A stretch of 64,000 nucleotides of DNA from assembly GCF_004745075.1 (NCBI RefSeq), contig NZ_RHFH01000005.1, positions 1-64,000 on the forward strand, given 5' to 3'. Below the pieces are notes generated by a model. It searched no databases. It was given only the letters and a program-made list of their open reading frames with translations, and had not been told where the DNA came from. Each line of letters starts with the position of its first letter. The stretch's first letter is position 1. Source of the stretch: Brevibacterium sp. S111 (GTDB taxonomy: Bacteria; Actinomycetota; Actinomycetes; Actinomycetales; Brevibacteriaceae). Positions 32,551 to 41,403 of this stretch are shown piece after piece. The translations under genes were made by a program, and so were the position numbers.

Positions 32551-34259
32551 GTGCGCCGACAACCGCTCAGCAGGATCATTTGCTGGTCGTACAAGCGCGC
32601 TCACGACGCAGCGTCCGCTGGGCTGGTCAAACAGTCGCTGTCATCGCGGCCATCGTCGAACTCATCGTCCCTGTTGCTATCGCCTCTGGAGTCGCACGAG
32701 TCTTAGACGGCGCACCGGTTGGCATGGGGGTGCTCGTGCCAATGCTCGCCGCCATCATCGGCGCCGGAGCATTTGCTGCCGCTCAGGTGGTGCTCCTCAC
32801 CCGCATCGCCGCCTCAGAGATGCATCGACTGCGCCTGACCGTCGCGGCCAGGCTGGTCGGCCTCAGGCCCCGAACCGTCGAGAAGCTCGGGGTCGGCGAG
32901 GCGACCGCGCTCTACAGCCACTACGCCAACGAGCTCGAGCCCCTGCTCACGGCCGACGCGATTCGTCGGCGTACCGCCGTGATCACAGTTGTCGGTTGCC
33001 TGGTGCTCATGGTCGGATTCGAATGGAGGCTTACGCTCGCTCTGCTCGTTGCCCTCATCGTCGCAGGCCTCATCATCGGCATCGTCATCAAGCCCGTCAA
33101 AGAACGCGCTGCCTTCGGGCTCAATGCGCTGGCCGAGACGGCAGCAGACATCGGCGAGTACCTTCGCTCGATCCGCTCAGCAACCGTGTACGGCCTGGGC
33201 GCGAGCTACCGACGTGAGTTCGAGACCCGGCTTGCCGAGGTCGCCGTCACAGAGCGTCGCGTCGGACATGCTCAAGCGCTCGTCGACCTCATTGTCAAGA
33301 CGACATCAATGCTTCTGCTTGTCGCCCTCGGCGCGCTCGGAATGCTCCTGGTATCGATCGATGCCATGTCCGTGGCCAACCTCTCCGGGTTCCTCGGGGC
33401 TCTAGCCATCCTTCTCGCTCCTGCCGCCAAGTACGCCGAACTGATCCAACAGGTACGCACTGCCCAAGCAGCCCAATCCCGGATCGAGCAACTCCCATCC
33501 GAAGCGGAACCGTCTTCATCTGCTCCAGTGCCCGCGCCGACTATCAACCGGCTCGAAGTCACCGACGCGATCCTCGAACCCGCCGATGGCGCCGTCGTCG
33601 GACCGGTGTCATTCTCCGCACGCGCCGGAGACCTCGTATGCCTCGTCGGACCCAGCGGCGCCGGGAAAACCACACTCCTATCCGCGATTGCAGGATTCGC
33701 TCCCGTCACCGCCGGCCAGATGCACATCGGCGGAAAGGATCTTCCGCACTGGTCCCCGCCGGAGCTGTGGCGTTCCATCGCCTATGTCGAACAAGGCACG
33801 CCCACTCTCGGAGCAACGGTCCGAACCTTCCTCACCCCAGACGAGGCCAACCCGCCTGACGAAACGACACTGCGGACTCTCCTCACAGCATTCAACCTCG
33901 ATGACAGGCTCGGCGCTGATGGCATCGAGTCGCCCCTGGAACGGGCAGGAACCAGCCTCTCCGGCGGCGAACGACAGCGTCTTTCCATCGTTCGCGCCCT
34001 CGCCAGCGACCGACCGCTGCTTCTCCTCGACGAACCCACAGCCCATCTCGACTCTCACACCGAGACAGCAGTCCTCGAAGCCATTGACCAACTGCGCAAA
34101 GACCGCCTCGTCATCGCCGCGACCCACTCCGAACGGCTCATCCAAAGAGCAGATCAAGTGGTGCAACTGGACCCAGGGGTGACTGCCAACCGACCAACAT
34201 CGGACCTGGACACGAACGTCGCCGAATTGCTTGCTGCCACCCGCCCGGTCACGCCCTGA
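32547..34259 (+). CDS. ABC exporter half-transporter (TM domain fused to ATPase)
   Basis: A 570-residue MsbA/CydC-type protein, start ATG 32547 in an ATGA overlap. Residues 1-320 carry six membrane segments with the intracellular loop EYLRSIRSATVYGLG. The C-terminal ATPase has Walker A LVGPSGAGKTTLLSAI, Q-loop IAYVEQG, signature GTSLSGGERQRLSIVRAL, Walker B LLLLDEPTAHLD and H-loop AATHSE. There is no N-terminal C39 peptidase, so it would not remove a leader itself. It most likely exports the product of the precursor gene upstream as a homodimer. Its 3' end overlaps the convergent hypothetical gene by 11 bp. Confidence 0.85.
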   Translation: MSAPTTAQQDHLLVVQARSRRSVRWAGQTVAVIAAIVELIVPVAIASGVARVLDGAPVGMGVLVPMLAAIIGAGAFAAAQVVLLTRIAASEMHRLRLTVAARLVGLRPRTVEKLGVGEATALYSHYANELEPLLTADAIRRRTAVITVVGCLVLMVGFEWRLTLALLVALIVAGLIIGIVIKPVKERAAFGLNALAETAADIGEYLRSIRSATVYGLGASYRREFETRLAEVAVTERRVGHAQALVDLIVKTTSMLLLVALGALGMLLVSIDAMSVANLSGFLGALAILLAPAAKYAELIQQVRTAQAAQSRIEQLPSEAEPSSSAPVPAPTINRLEVTDAILEPADGAVVGPVSFSARAGDLVCLVGPSGAGKTTLLSAIAGFAPVTAGQMHIGGKDLPHWSPPELWRSIAYVEQGTPTLGATVRTFLTPDEANPPDETTLRTLLTAFNLDDRLGADGIESPLERAGTSLSGGERQRLSIVRALASDRPLLLLDEPTAHLDSHTETAVLEAIDQLRKDRLVIAATHSERLIQRADQVVQLDPGVTANRPTSDLDTNVAELLAATRPVTP

Positions 34260-34743
34260 ACAGCGACCGGGCCGTGAGGAAGATCCCGCGCTGGCGGAAC
34301 GCCCGCGGGCTCTCCCGGTCCGCGTCTGCGCGGAAGATCGCGGGCACCGAGGGATACCAGGCCGTGGTGCGCCGTGCCGGGTCGAGAGCCCACACCGGTG
34401 GCGACCAGCCGTCGCGCTCAGCCAGATGATCGGCCAACGCCGCGAACGCGGCATCCGCCTCGCCGGCCCCGGTCAGCTCCGGCTCATCGACGAACACCCC
34501 GGCGGCGAGGCCCGGGCCACCGCGGCGCAGCGTGGACGTGTAGTCATCCAGGGTCTGGAGGACACCGAACCGCCAGCACGCGTCCAGGCCCTCGCCCTCA
34601 GCCAGGAGATTCCGGCAGGCCTTCGCGTTCCCGGCCGCGGTGTGCCGCACCCCGACATCGGTCGCGAGCACAGGCCCGGGCTCGACCAGGGAGGCTGCGA
34701 GCAGCTCACCGACCGAACGGACCTCACCCCGGAACACCATCAA
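34249..34743 (-). CDS. Conserved-looking hypothetical protein
   Basis: A 164-residue protein, start ATG 34743 (or 34740, MVFRGEVRSVGELLA). Acidic with alternating helices: LATDVGVRHTAAGNAKACRN, DDYTSTLRRGGPGLAAGVFV, LADHLAERDGWSPPVWALDP, ending near TAWYPSVPAIFRADADRESP and an Arg-rich tail. No membrane segment or signal peptide. I recognise no named family, but such proteins occur on actinobacterial mobile elements beside toxin-antitoxin or nucleotidyltransferase genes. It stands alone on the minus strand between the ABC genes and the relaxase. Confidence 0.6.
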   Translation of the reverse strand: MMVFRGEVRSVGELLAASLVEPGPVLATDVGVRHTAAGNAKACRNLLAEGEGLDACWRFGVLQTLDDYTSTLRRGGPGLAAGVFVDEPELTGAGEADAAFAALADHLAERDGWSPPVWALDPARRTTAWYPSVPAIFRADADRESPRAFRQRGIFLTARSLFRA

Positions 34744-34941
34744 CCCATCTCCTGTCCTTCAGTCTCCATCTTCCCAGATCCACCACCAGCAGACCATGGA
34801 CAACGCCCCGCAGCCACACGGACCTCCGTACCGCCGCTGAACAAGCACCCCAGCCGAGTCCGACCGCACCGGCTCCGCCGCCCCTTACTCCGGTCTCTCT
34901 CATGAGCCCCGCACCGGAAGAGACGAATGGACGCATGTTAC

Positions 34942-34990
34942 CTGCGGTAGTGCCCGCACACCTTCCTCGCGAAGCGACTCGTGAGGAAGG
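34942..34990 (+). promoter_or_regulatory. Hairpins just upstream of the relaxase: possible oriT and SD cover
   Basis: CCTTCCTCGCG (34961-34971) and CGTGAGGAAGG (34980-34990) pair with one mismatch. The second arm contains the GAGGAAGG Shine-Dalgarno of the relaxase. A smaller pair TGCGG/CCGCA lies just before it (about 34943-34958). MobF relaxases commonly nick a hairpin-flanked site near their own gene, so this is the best oriT candidate in the window. No known nic consensus was recognised. Confidence 0.4.
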
Positions 34991-34992
34991 CG

Positions 34993-37900
34993 GTGACCGG
35001 CATGAAAGGCGGCGTGACCCTCTTCCGCGGACCCGGAACCGCCGCGCGCCGGTACCTCGAATCCGACCGGTCGACCGCGGATGACTACTACCTCGAAGGC
35101 GGCACCGCCCTGGCGGACTTCACCATCACCAACAGTCGCGGTGAGGTCGTCGCGAACACCGGCCTGGACCCGGAGCAGTACGCAGGCTGGGTCGACTGGG
35201 TCCATCCGATCACCGGGGAGCAGATGGGCATCCCGCGCGAGGCGGGCGAGGTCCGGAAGGGCTCCCCGCGGTTCGCGGAGATGGTCGTCAACACCCCCAA
35301 GTCCCTCTCAATCGCGGCCGCCTTGCACCCGGAAGTCTCCGACGCCCTCGACGCCGCCCAACAGGACGCGGTCTCTGAGATTCGGCGGTGGCTGGCCCAG
35401 CACGCCTACACGCGGGTCGGCCCGCGCGGGCAGCAGGAAATCATCCCCGTCGAGTCGGTGCAGACCGTCGCCGTGGTGCACCGCACGAGTCGTGCCGGTG
35501 ATCCGCACCGGCACGTGCACTTCCAGATCGGCACCCGCGTTCCCGCGGCGGGCAAGTGGCGTGCCCTCGATACTGCGGTCCTGTTCAAGCAGCAAGGCGC
35601 GATCCGTGCACTCGGCGCTGCAGTGATCGCGGCGAACCCGCAATTGGCTGCAACCCTGGACGCGCATGGGCTCACCCTCGATCCGGTCACGGGGGAGGTC
35701 ACGGAGCTGGAGGCGTTCAATCCGGTGATGAGCAAGCGCGCCCATCAGGTCGAACGCAACCTCGCACGTCTCGAAGCCGAATGGGAGCAGGCCCATCCCG
35801 GCGAGGAGCCCGGCCCCGTGGTCCGGGCGCGGTTATTGCACAAGGCGTGGGCGTACGAGCGGCCGAACAAGAAGCCCGCCGACCTCGGCGACGAGGAAGC
35901 GTGGCGGCAGGAACTTGTCCAGGCCGGCTACGACCCCGAGACCCTCACCCGAGCACCGGCACCGGCACGGGTCTCCATTGATGATCTCAGCGTGCAGGAG
36001 GTCGCGAACCGTGCCCTGGACCGGGCTGCGGCGGGTGGGTCGACGTGGACGGTGCACACCATCCGCGAGCACGTCACCCGCATCACCACCGACCACGGCG
36101 TGCAAGCGACCGGCGAGGAGTTGCGCGAGTTCGTGCAACTCGCCACCGACCTTGCAATAGGAGATTGCTTCTCCGTGCTGCCACCCGGTGCCGTGCACCC
36201 CGAACATGTTGCACACCTCACCAGCCTGCGGGTGGTGGAGGCCGAGACGCAGTTGCGGGACCGGCTCGAAGCGCAGGCATCGAACCGCGAACCTCGCCGC
36301 CCCGACCTCAGCACCCTCGCTACTGAGCACGGTCTCGATGCCGGGCAGGCTGAGGCCGCTGCCGCGGTCGCCTCCCGTGACCCGCTCGTGGTCGTCGAGG
36401 GGGCGGCCGGGTCCGGGAAGACCACCATGCTCGCCACCGCCATCGAAGCCCTCGAACACGAGAACCGGCGGGCGCGGGTGGTCACCCCCACGAAGAAGGC
36501 CGCCCAAGTCGCAGGAGAGACTCTGAAGGTGCCCACCGATTCCGTGGCTGCGCTCGTGTACGCGCACGGGTTCCGGTGGAACGACGACGGCGTCTTCACC
36601 CGCCTCAAGCGCGGCGATCCCGACCCCACCACGGGCAAGACCTATATGGGTCCGCCGCAGGCCGCGCGGCTGGCCCGCGGAGAGAGGGTGATCGTGGACG
36701 AGGCCGGCATGCTCGACCAGGACACCGCCCTGGCCCTCCTCACCATCATCCGCGAGGCCAGGGCGTCGGTGGCGCTCGTCGGCGACCGCGCCCAACTCCC
36801 GGCCGTGGGGCGCGGCGGCGTGCTCGACATGGCTGCCCACATCCGTGGTGCGACCGTGGATATGAGCGAGCTGCACCGCTTCGACGACGACCAGTACGCG
36901 GCCCTGACGTTGCGGATGCGCGACGGGAAGAACCCGGCGGCGATCTTCGACCAGTTACACGCCCTGGGCCTGGTCCAGCTGCACGCTGACGATGACGCGC
37001 TGCGCGAGCACATCGCCGAGCACACGGCCCCCGAGGATGCGGTGACGGTGGCGACCAACGATGAGGCCACGGCGTTGAATGAGCTCATCCGCACCGTCCG
37101 CGTCGAAGCCGGCGAGGTCGATGACACCCGCACCGTGACCGGCTCCGACGGTCTGCCCATCGGTGTCGGGGATCTGGTGCAGGCGCGGCAGAACGATGCC
37201 GAGCTGCGGGTGGCGAACCGGCAGACCTTCACCGTCCAACACATCGGCGAGGACGGTACGGTGCATGCCATCGAGACCGGCACCGACCGCAAACACAACG
37301 TCACCGTCGCCCTCCCGGCCGAGTATGTGGCTGAGCACGTGCACCTGTCCTACGCTGCCACCGCCTACGGCGTCCAAGGCACCACCGTGAACAGTGCGCA
37401 CACGGTGCTCTCCGACGCCCTCGACGCCGCAGCCGTCTACGTCGGCCTCACCCGCGGAAGCGGACGCAACGAACTCCACGTGGTCGCTGCGGACCTCGCG
37501 GACGCGAAGGCGCAGTTCGTCGAGGCGATGGGCCGCGACCGCTCCGACCGCGGCCTGACCGACGCCACCGCCCGCGCACACGAGGCCATCGCCGGTCTTG
37601 TCAAGGACGGCCCCGCCTCGATGGTCATCAGAGAGCTGTCCCGCCTCGACGGACTGGCGGAGAAGGCTGAACAGCGGGCCGCCTGGTGGGAGAACGTTGG
37701 TGAGCAGCTTGCCGCGCTCTCGGCGCGGCATCGGGAGGAGACGGACGAGGCCACTACCGCCCTCGCCACGGCCGAGGAGCACGCCGCCACCGTGCGGGCC
37801 GACACCCTCGCGCCCCTGGAGGCACGCGCCGAAGCCGAGGGCCGGGAGTACCTTGACGCGGTGGGTGAGGAAGCCCAGGCCGCCGGACGACTGGCGACGG

Positions 37901-38451
37901 CTGGGTGGTTCGGCAAGCGGCGCGCCCAGCGCGAGCACGACACCGCCCGCGACCACGCCCAGGCCCTGCGCGGTCGCCTGTCCTCGGAGTGGGGCACTCT
38001 CCCGCGGCATAGGGGCGACCTCGATGAGTGGGTGGGTCGTGTCGCCGCCCAGCAGGCTGAGGAGGCTCCCGAGGTGGTGGAGGCTGACGAGGCCGTGGTC
38101 GAGGCGCGGCAGGCGCGCACCGGGTTGCAAGAGCGGCAACGCCGCGACCGGGTCACCCTTCTGGCGCGCCTCCACGGGGCGGACAACGTCCGCCGTGACC
38201 CCGACCGGTACCTGCGCACGAGCCCCCGGAGGCAGGCGGCGAAGTGGAGGGCATCGGCGAAAGAGGCGCGGGGCGAGGCCGCCGAGCTCCGCGGCCTGCC
38301 AGCGGATCAGGCGGTGTATCTCATCGAGATCAAGCGCGCCGCCGCCGAAGCCCATGAGACAGCACTCCGGGAACGGCAGCGGCAACTCCCCGACGACCGG
38401 GACCATGCCCAGAGCACGCCCCGTCGAGACGGCCCGGCACGCGGCCTCTAG
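34993..38451 (+). CDS. MobF-family conjugative relaxase-helicase (TraA-like)
   Basis: About 1152 residues, start GTG 34993 (VTGMKGGVTLFRG) behind GAGGAAGG; ATG 35002 is also possible. The N-terminal TrwC relaxase domain has the catalytic Tyr region (DDYYLEGGTA) and the metal-binding three-His motif DPHRHVHFQIG near residue 175. Residues about 440-830 are an SF1 helicase: VVEGAAGSGKTTML (Walker A), RVIVDEAGMLDQ, ALVGDRAQLPAVG, and HLSYAATAYGVQGTTV (motif VI). The C-terminal 300 residues are coiled-coil-like and end in RDGPARGL. It would nick oriT and unwind the transferred strand. No coupling protein or secretion genes accompany it, so transfer needs a helper. A broken copy of its C-terminus lies at 50783-51431. 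Confidence 0.93.
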   Translation: MTGMKGGVTLFRGPGTAARRYLESDRSTADDYYLEGGTALADFTITNSRGEVVANTGLDPEQYAGWVDWVHPITGEQMGIPREAGEVRKGSPRFAEMVVNTPKSLSIAAALHPEVSDALDAAQQDAVSEIRRWLAQHAYTRVGPRGQQEIIPVESVQTVAVVHRTSRAGDPHRHVHFQIGTRVPAAGKWRALDTAVLFKQQGAIRALGAAVIAANPQLAATLDAHGLTLDPVTGEVTELEAFNPVMSKRAHQVERNLARLEAEWEQAHPGEEPGPVVRARLLHKAWAYERPNKKPADLGDEEAWRQELVQAGYDPETLTRAPAPARVSIDDLSVQEVANRALDRAAAGGSTWTVHTIREHVTRITTDHGVQATGEELREFVQLATDLAIGDCFSVLPPGAVHPEHVAHLTSLRVVEAETQLRDRLEAQASNREPRRPDLSTLATEHGLDAGQAEAAAAVASRDPLVVVEGAAGSGKTTMLATAIEALEHENRRARVVTPTKKAAQVAGETLKVPTDSVAALVYAHGFRWNDDGVFTRLKRGDPDPTTGKTYMGPPQAARLARGERVIVDEAGMLDQDTALALLTIIREARASVALVGDRAQLPAVGRGGVLDMAAHIRGATVDMSELHRFDDDQYAALTLRMRDGKNPAAIFDQLHALGLVQLHADDDALREHIAEHTAPEDAVTVATNDEATALNELIRTVRVEAGEVDDTRTVTGSDGLPIGVGDLVQARQNDAELRVANRQTFTVQHIGEDGTVHAIETGTDRKHNVTVALPAEYVAEHVHLSYAATAYGVQGTTVNSAHTVLSDALDAAAVYVGLTRGSGRNELHVVAADLADAKAQFVEAMGRDRSDRGLTDATARAHEAIAGLVKDGPASMVIRELSRLDGLAEKAEQRAAWWENVGEQLAALSARHREETDEATTALATAEEHAATVRADTLAPLEARAEAEGREYLDAVGEEAQAAGRLATAGWFGKRRAQREHDTARDHAQALRGRLSSEWGTLPRHRGDLDEWVGRVAAQQAEEAPEVVEADEAVVEARQARTGLQERQRRDRVTLLARLHGADNVRRDPDRYLRTSPRRQAAKWRASAKEARGEAAELRGLPADQAVYLIEIKRAAAEAHETALRERQRQLPDDRDHAQSTPRRDGPARGL

Positions 38452-38660
38452 GCGGGAGGAGGCGAGCCCCAGTTACGCCGTTTGGTCAGATGCAATGACC
38501 CGCAGGATGGGCACCGGTAGATTCGGAGCGGGCCGGCCGAGCGCGAGCGTCGTAGGGCCACCCTGGCAGCCTCGGCATAGTTGCGGTACTGACGCTTGCC
38601 GCTATCTGGGCAGAGGGGGCCGGCAGGTTGATGGCGCTTCGCGCGTCGTCGCGAGCCCAT
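38448..38660 (-). CDS. Small zinc-ribbon protein paired with the relaxase
   Basis: A 70-residue basic protein starting MGSRRRAKRHQPAGPLCPDS, then GKRQYRNYAEAARVALRRSR, and ending in IYRCPSCGSLHLTKRRNWG. The C-P-x-C-G-x2-H pattern with the N-terminal Cys suggests a zinc-binding fold. Its stop overlaps that of the relaxase in a tail-to-tail arrangement. The same tail-to-tail pair occurs again as relics at 50783-51556, so the two genes move as a module. It is likely an accessory DNA- or RNA-binding protein; its job is unknown. Confidence 0.75.
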   Translation of the reverse strand: MGSRRRAKRHQPAGPLCPDSGKRQYRNYAEAARVALRRSRSAGPLRIYRCPSCGSLHLTKRRNWGSPPPA

Positions 38661-39058
38661 GCTTTCCCTCCCGCCAGTATCACGTGGACCAATGCGACTC
38701 ACACCTGGCCCGCTTCCCATTGTCCTCGGCCACACGCCGCCAGGGCCCCGTCCGATCGGTCGCGGAACTAAGACTGACTAACCCGACAAGGAAGTCCGCC
38801 GAGTTGGCCGGTTGACTCTTCACCCGAGATGTGCATCTCCCATCCGGTCGGACAGCGAGACTCCGACCAGTCGGAGGTGTTCAACGTCACGTCCGCCAAG
38901 GAATAGTAGTGATCACAAGGCACATCCGGAATAAAGGAAAACTCAAGTCGGAGCGGATTGAAAAGCACTCGGATTGAGTGGCGGCTCATTCCACGATGCT
39001 TAAGCCGGACTACGACGCCGGATGGCACCGCGCCGAGTGAAGGAAGGAGGAAACCCTC
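38661..39058. promoter_or_regulatory. Control region of the lanthipeptide operon
   Basis: About 400 bp upstream of the precursor gene with no convincing gene (a 137-codon minus-strand frame lacks a ribosome binding site). It holds two competing hairpins: GGTCGGA (38845-38851) with TCCGACC (38862-38868), and CTCCGAC (38861-38867) with GTCGGAG (38870-38876). It also has a direct repeat CGGATTGA at 38954-38961 and 38970-38977 (16-bp period), the second followed by a CACTC/GAGTG dyad. The 16-bp direct repeat is a reasonable response-regulator site. No convincing -35/-10 pair was found. Confidence 0.45.
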
Positions 39059-39151
39059 GTGAAGAACGTCATGGAGCTTCAGGAACTGGACACCATCGAG
39101 ACCAGCGGAGTCGAGGCCGCGTGGAGCATCTACAGCCTGTTCGACTGCTGA
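39059..39151 (+). CDS. lanA: Class III lanthipeptide (labyrinthopeptin-type) precursor peptide
   Basis: A 30-codon gene, GTG start at 39059 behind AAGGAAGGAGG with 8-nt spacing. The leader MKNVMELQELDTIETSGVEA contains the MELQELD stretch matching the ILELQDLE-type recognition helix of class III leaders. The core ends AAWSIYSLFDC, and SIYSLFDC is Ser-x2-Ser-x3-Cys, the exact pattern that becomes a labionin (or a methylene-bridged lanthionine variant) in class III peptides. It is followed at 93 bp by the ABC ATPase and 2.2 kb later by LanKC on the same strand. Only one ring motif is present, so the product would be a small single-ring peptide with the C-terminal Cys closing it. The leader cleavage site is not evident. 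Confidence 0.88.
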   Translation: MKNVMELQELDTIETSGVEAAWSIYSLFDC

Positions 39152-39243
39152 AGGATGCACCAATTTGCCCGGTGCGGACAAGCGACGTCCGCGCCGGGCA
39201 AATCTGCACCCACACCCTGACCCCGCCGACTGTATGAGGAAAT

Positions 39244-40011
39244 ATGATGCCCACCTTGACTATCGATCCGACTGCATTCTGTCGTGAGGTGTGGCTCTCT
39301 TATCAGTCGGGCAAGGGGGCCGACCCCACACACGCTTTGCGAGGCGTGTCGACTGCTGTCTACCCAGGCGAGTTCGTCTCCGTTGTCGGACCATCCGGCA
39401 GCGGAAAATCATCGTTGCTTCATGCCCTCGCCGGCTTCGCTCGGCCCAGCTACGGGCAAGCAGTCCTCCTCGGAGCCGATATCTCCCGGTCTCGTCAGGC
39501 CGCGATCGCCAAGGTCCACCGGCGGGGAGTGGGAGTCATCTTCCAATCGTTGAACCTCGTGCCGTCGCTGCCGACTGTCGAGAACGTGCTTCTCCCCAGC
39601 CGGTTCGCACACGCACGAGTGGACTTCGGCAGAGCAACCAGCATCCTTGCGAAGCTCGGGCTCGAACACCGCGTCAAGCATCGCACCAGCAGCCTCTCTG
39701 GTGGAGAGCAGCAACGAGTGGCACTGGCCCGGGTACTGTACTCACCGCCCACGATCCTCCTCGCAGACGAGCCCACGGGAGCCCTCGACACCACCTCGAC
39801 CGCGCTCGTGCTCGACCAGCTCCAGCAGCTTGCCCGCAACGGCACCACAGTGATGCTCGTGACCCATGATCTGGCCGCTGGAGCGCTCGCTGACCGCGCC
39901 CTGGTGATGCGTGATGGCCAGATCGTGCGAGAGGTCCATCAACCCACGATACAGCAGTTGACCGTATCCGCCCCGGCAGCCGCTTCCGCGCAGCAGGTTA
40001 ACCATGGCTAG
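39244..40011 (+). CDS. MacB/LolD-type ABC ATPase of the lanthipeptide locus
   Basis: A 255-residue ATPase (ATG 39244 with GAGGA upstream; ATG 39247 possible). Walker A VVGPSGSGKSSLLHAL, Q-loop GVIFQSLNLVPSLPTVENVL, signature TSSLSGGEQQRVALARVL, Walker B ILLADEPTGALDTTS, H-loop LVTHDLAAGALADRALVM. This is the subfamily that works with FtsX-like permeases, encoded immediately downstream with an 8-nt overlap. In lanthipeptide loci such pairs give self-protection or help export. The early N-terminus (residues 1-20) varies from the family and may be unimportant. Confidence 0.88.
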   Translation: MMPTLTIDPTAFCREVWLSYQSGKGADPTHALRGVSTAVYPGEFVSVVGPSGSGKSSLLHALAGFARPSYGQAVLLGADISRSRQAAIAKVHRRGVGVIFQSLNLVPSLPTVENVLLPSRFAHARVDFGRATSILAKLGLEHRVKHRTSSLSGGEQQRVALARVLYSPPTILLADEPTGALDTTSTALVLDQLQQLARNGTTVMLVTHDLAAGALADRALVMRDGQIVREVHQPTIQQLTVSAPAAASAQQVNHG

Positions 40012-41389
40012 TTCCACTCTGACCGTCGCGCTCCGAGACATCCAGCGCAACAAGTGGGTGTGGAGTTCGGCTGTGCTCGTCGCGATCACCGTGTCGATCT
40101 TCATCACCTGGTGCTTGAACTTCCTCGTCGCGGTCACCACAGCACCCGATAGCTTCTTCACAGACCTCGGGAGCAGTAAGGGCGAATACGTCACTCTGGG
40201 TTCGAACATGCTGGTGTTCTCCGGAGTGCCCGCGGTGATCGTTCTTGCCATCGTTCTCGCCGGAGTCACGGCACAGACCGCCGTAGCGCAATCGCTGTGG
40301 CGGCTCGGCGGCGCGTCACCGCCACAGGTCACGGCCATGATTCTCGTGCAGGCTGTCGCGGTCTGCTGTTCAGGCGTGCTCGCCGGGGTCGTGCTGGCTC
40401 TGCCGTTCCAAGGCAGGATCAATGATCTCCTCATCGGCATCGGCCACCCCGACGCACCGTCCCTGCCCGCAGTGCTATCCGTTTGGGCGATGGTCGGGGC
40501 AGTCGCTATTCTTGCGGCCCTCGCGGTCATCGCAGCTGTCATCCCCGCATGGAGAGCGGCACAGAAATCACCGGTCGCATTGCGTTCGGCTCCGGACGTC
40601 GCCACCCGGCCAGGCCTCAGCTATCTCATCGCGGTCGTGGCCGTCTTCGTCGTTGCCGTGCTGCCCCTTTTCGCCAGCCTCGCCGGAGTGGTCATGGTCG
40701 ACGAGGTCGCACTGGCCGTGGTCGTCACGTTGCCTCTGATCCAGGCCCTTGCGGTCACGACCGCGCTGGTGGCGCCGTGGCTCCTGCCACTGGTCATCAT
40801 CGCCTGGACCAAGCCATTCGCGCTCGCCTCCTCACCGTCCTGGCGCGTCGCCCGACATATGGCCATCGCTCGCATCGCCGGTTCCGCCGGTACGGTAGCC
40901 CCGTTGACGCTGGGCATCGGACTGTTCGGCACGTTCGGCATGATCAGCGCGACCGCGGCCAACGTCTCGCCTCTAGGCGCATCCCTGAACACTCTCGAAG
41001 GAATCCTTCTCCTCCTACCAGTCGGTGTGATTTCCGGTGTCGGAAGTATCGCTGTGGTCGTGATGGCCGCACGGCAGCATACGGAGGACATCGTCACGCT
41101 GCGCAGTGCGACCGCTACTCAGGCCGGGACCGATCTCATCATGGTCTTCGAGGCTCTCATCATCACTGTCAGCGCCGTGATCATCGGGATGATCCCGATC
41201 GGTATTGAGTACGGGCTTCTCGCTTTCGCTCTCGCCTCGCATGGACACGACCTCGGCCAGATCGGTATCGCCATCGGCCCGACCGCGCTACTCGTGGGCG
41301 TCGCTTTTATCGGGATGACTTCGGCGCTGCTCGTCGCGGCACGATCGGCATGGCGCAAACCCCTCGTCGACCTCCTCGCAGACCGGTAA
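40004..41389 (+). CDS. FtsX-like ABC permease
   Basis: A 461-residue membrane protein. It has a first segment at residues 20-45 (SSAVLVAITVSIFITWCLNF), an extracytoplasmic loop, three segments at 65-185 and a second block of membrane helices at 205-455, with the FtsX-type duplicated layout. AVIPAWRAAQKSPVALRSAP and LVAARSAWRKPLVDLLADR are the two cytoplasmic coupling helices with the P-x-x-x-L pattern. It pairs with the ATPase at 39244, overlapping it by 8 nt, as an efflux or immunity exporter. LanKC begins 14 nt after its stop. Confidence 0.82.
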   Translation: MASSTLTVALRDIQRNKWVWSSAVLVAITVSIFITWCLNFLVAVTTAPDSFFTDLGSSKGEYVTLGSNMLVFSGVPAVIVLAIVLAGVTAQTAVAQSLWRLGGASPPQVTAMILVQAVAVCCSGVLAGVVLALPFQGRINDLLIGIGHPDAPSLPAVLSVWAMVGAVAILAALAVIAAVIPAWRAAQKSPVALRSAPDVATRPGLSYLIAVVAVFVVAVLPLFASLAGVVMVDEVALAVVVTLPLIQALAVTTALVAPWLLPLVIIAWTKPFALASSPSWRVARHMAIARIAGSAGTVAPLTLGIGLFGTFGMISATAANVSPLGASLNTLEGILLLLPVGVISGVGSIAVVVMAARQHTEDIVTLRSATATQAGTDLIMVFEALIITVSAVIIGMIPIGIEYGLLAFALASHGHDLGQIGIAIGPTALLVGVAFIGMTSALLVAARSAWRKPLVDLLADR

Positions 41390-41403
41390 AGGAGCAGGTT
41401 CCC

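Noticed and set aside
38768..39181. 137-codon minus-strand gene over the lanthipeptide precursor
   Set aside because: No ribosome binding site, no family, and it is antisense to a precursor with a strong ribosome binding site and labionin motif.
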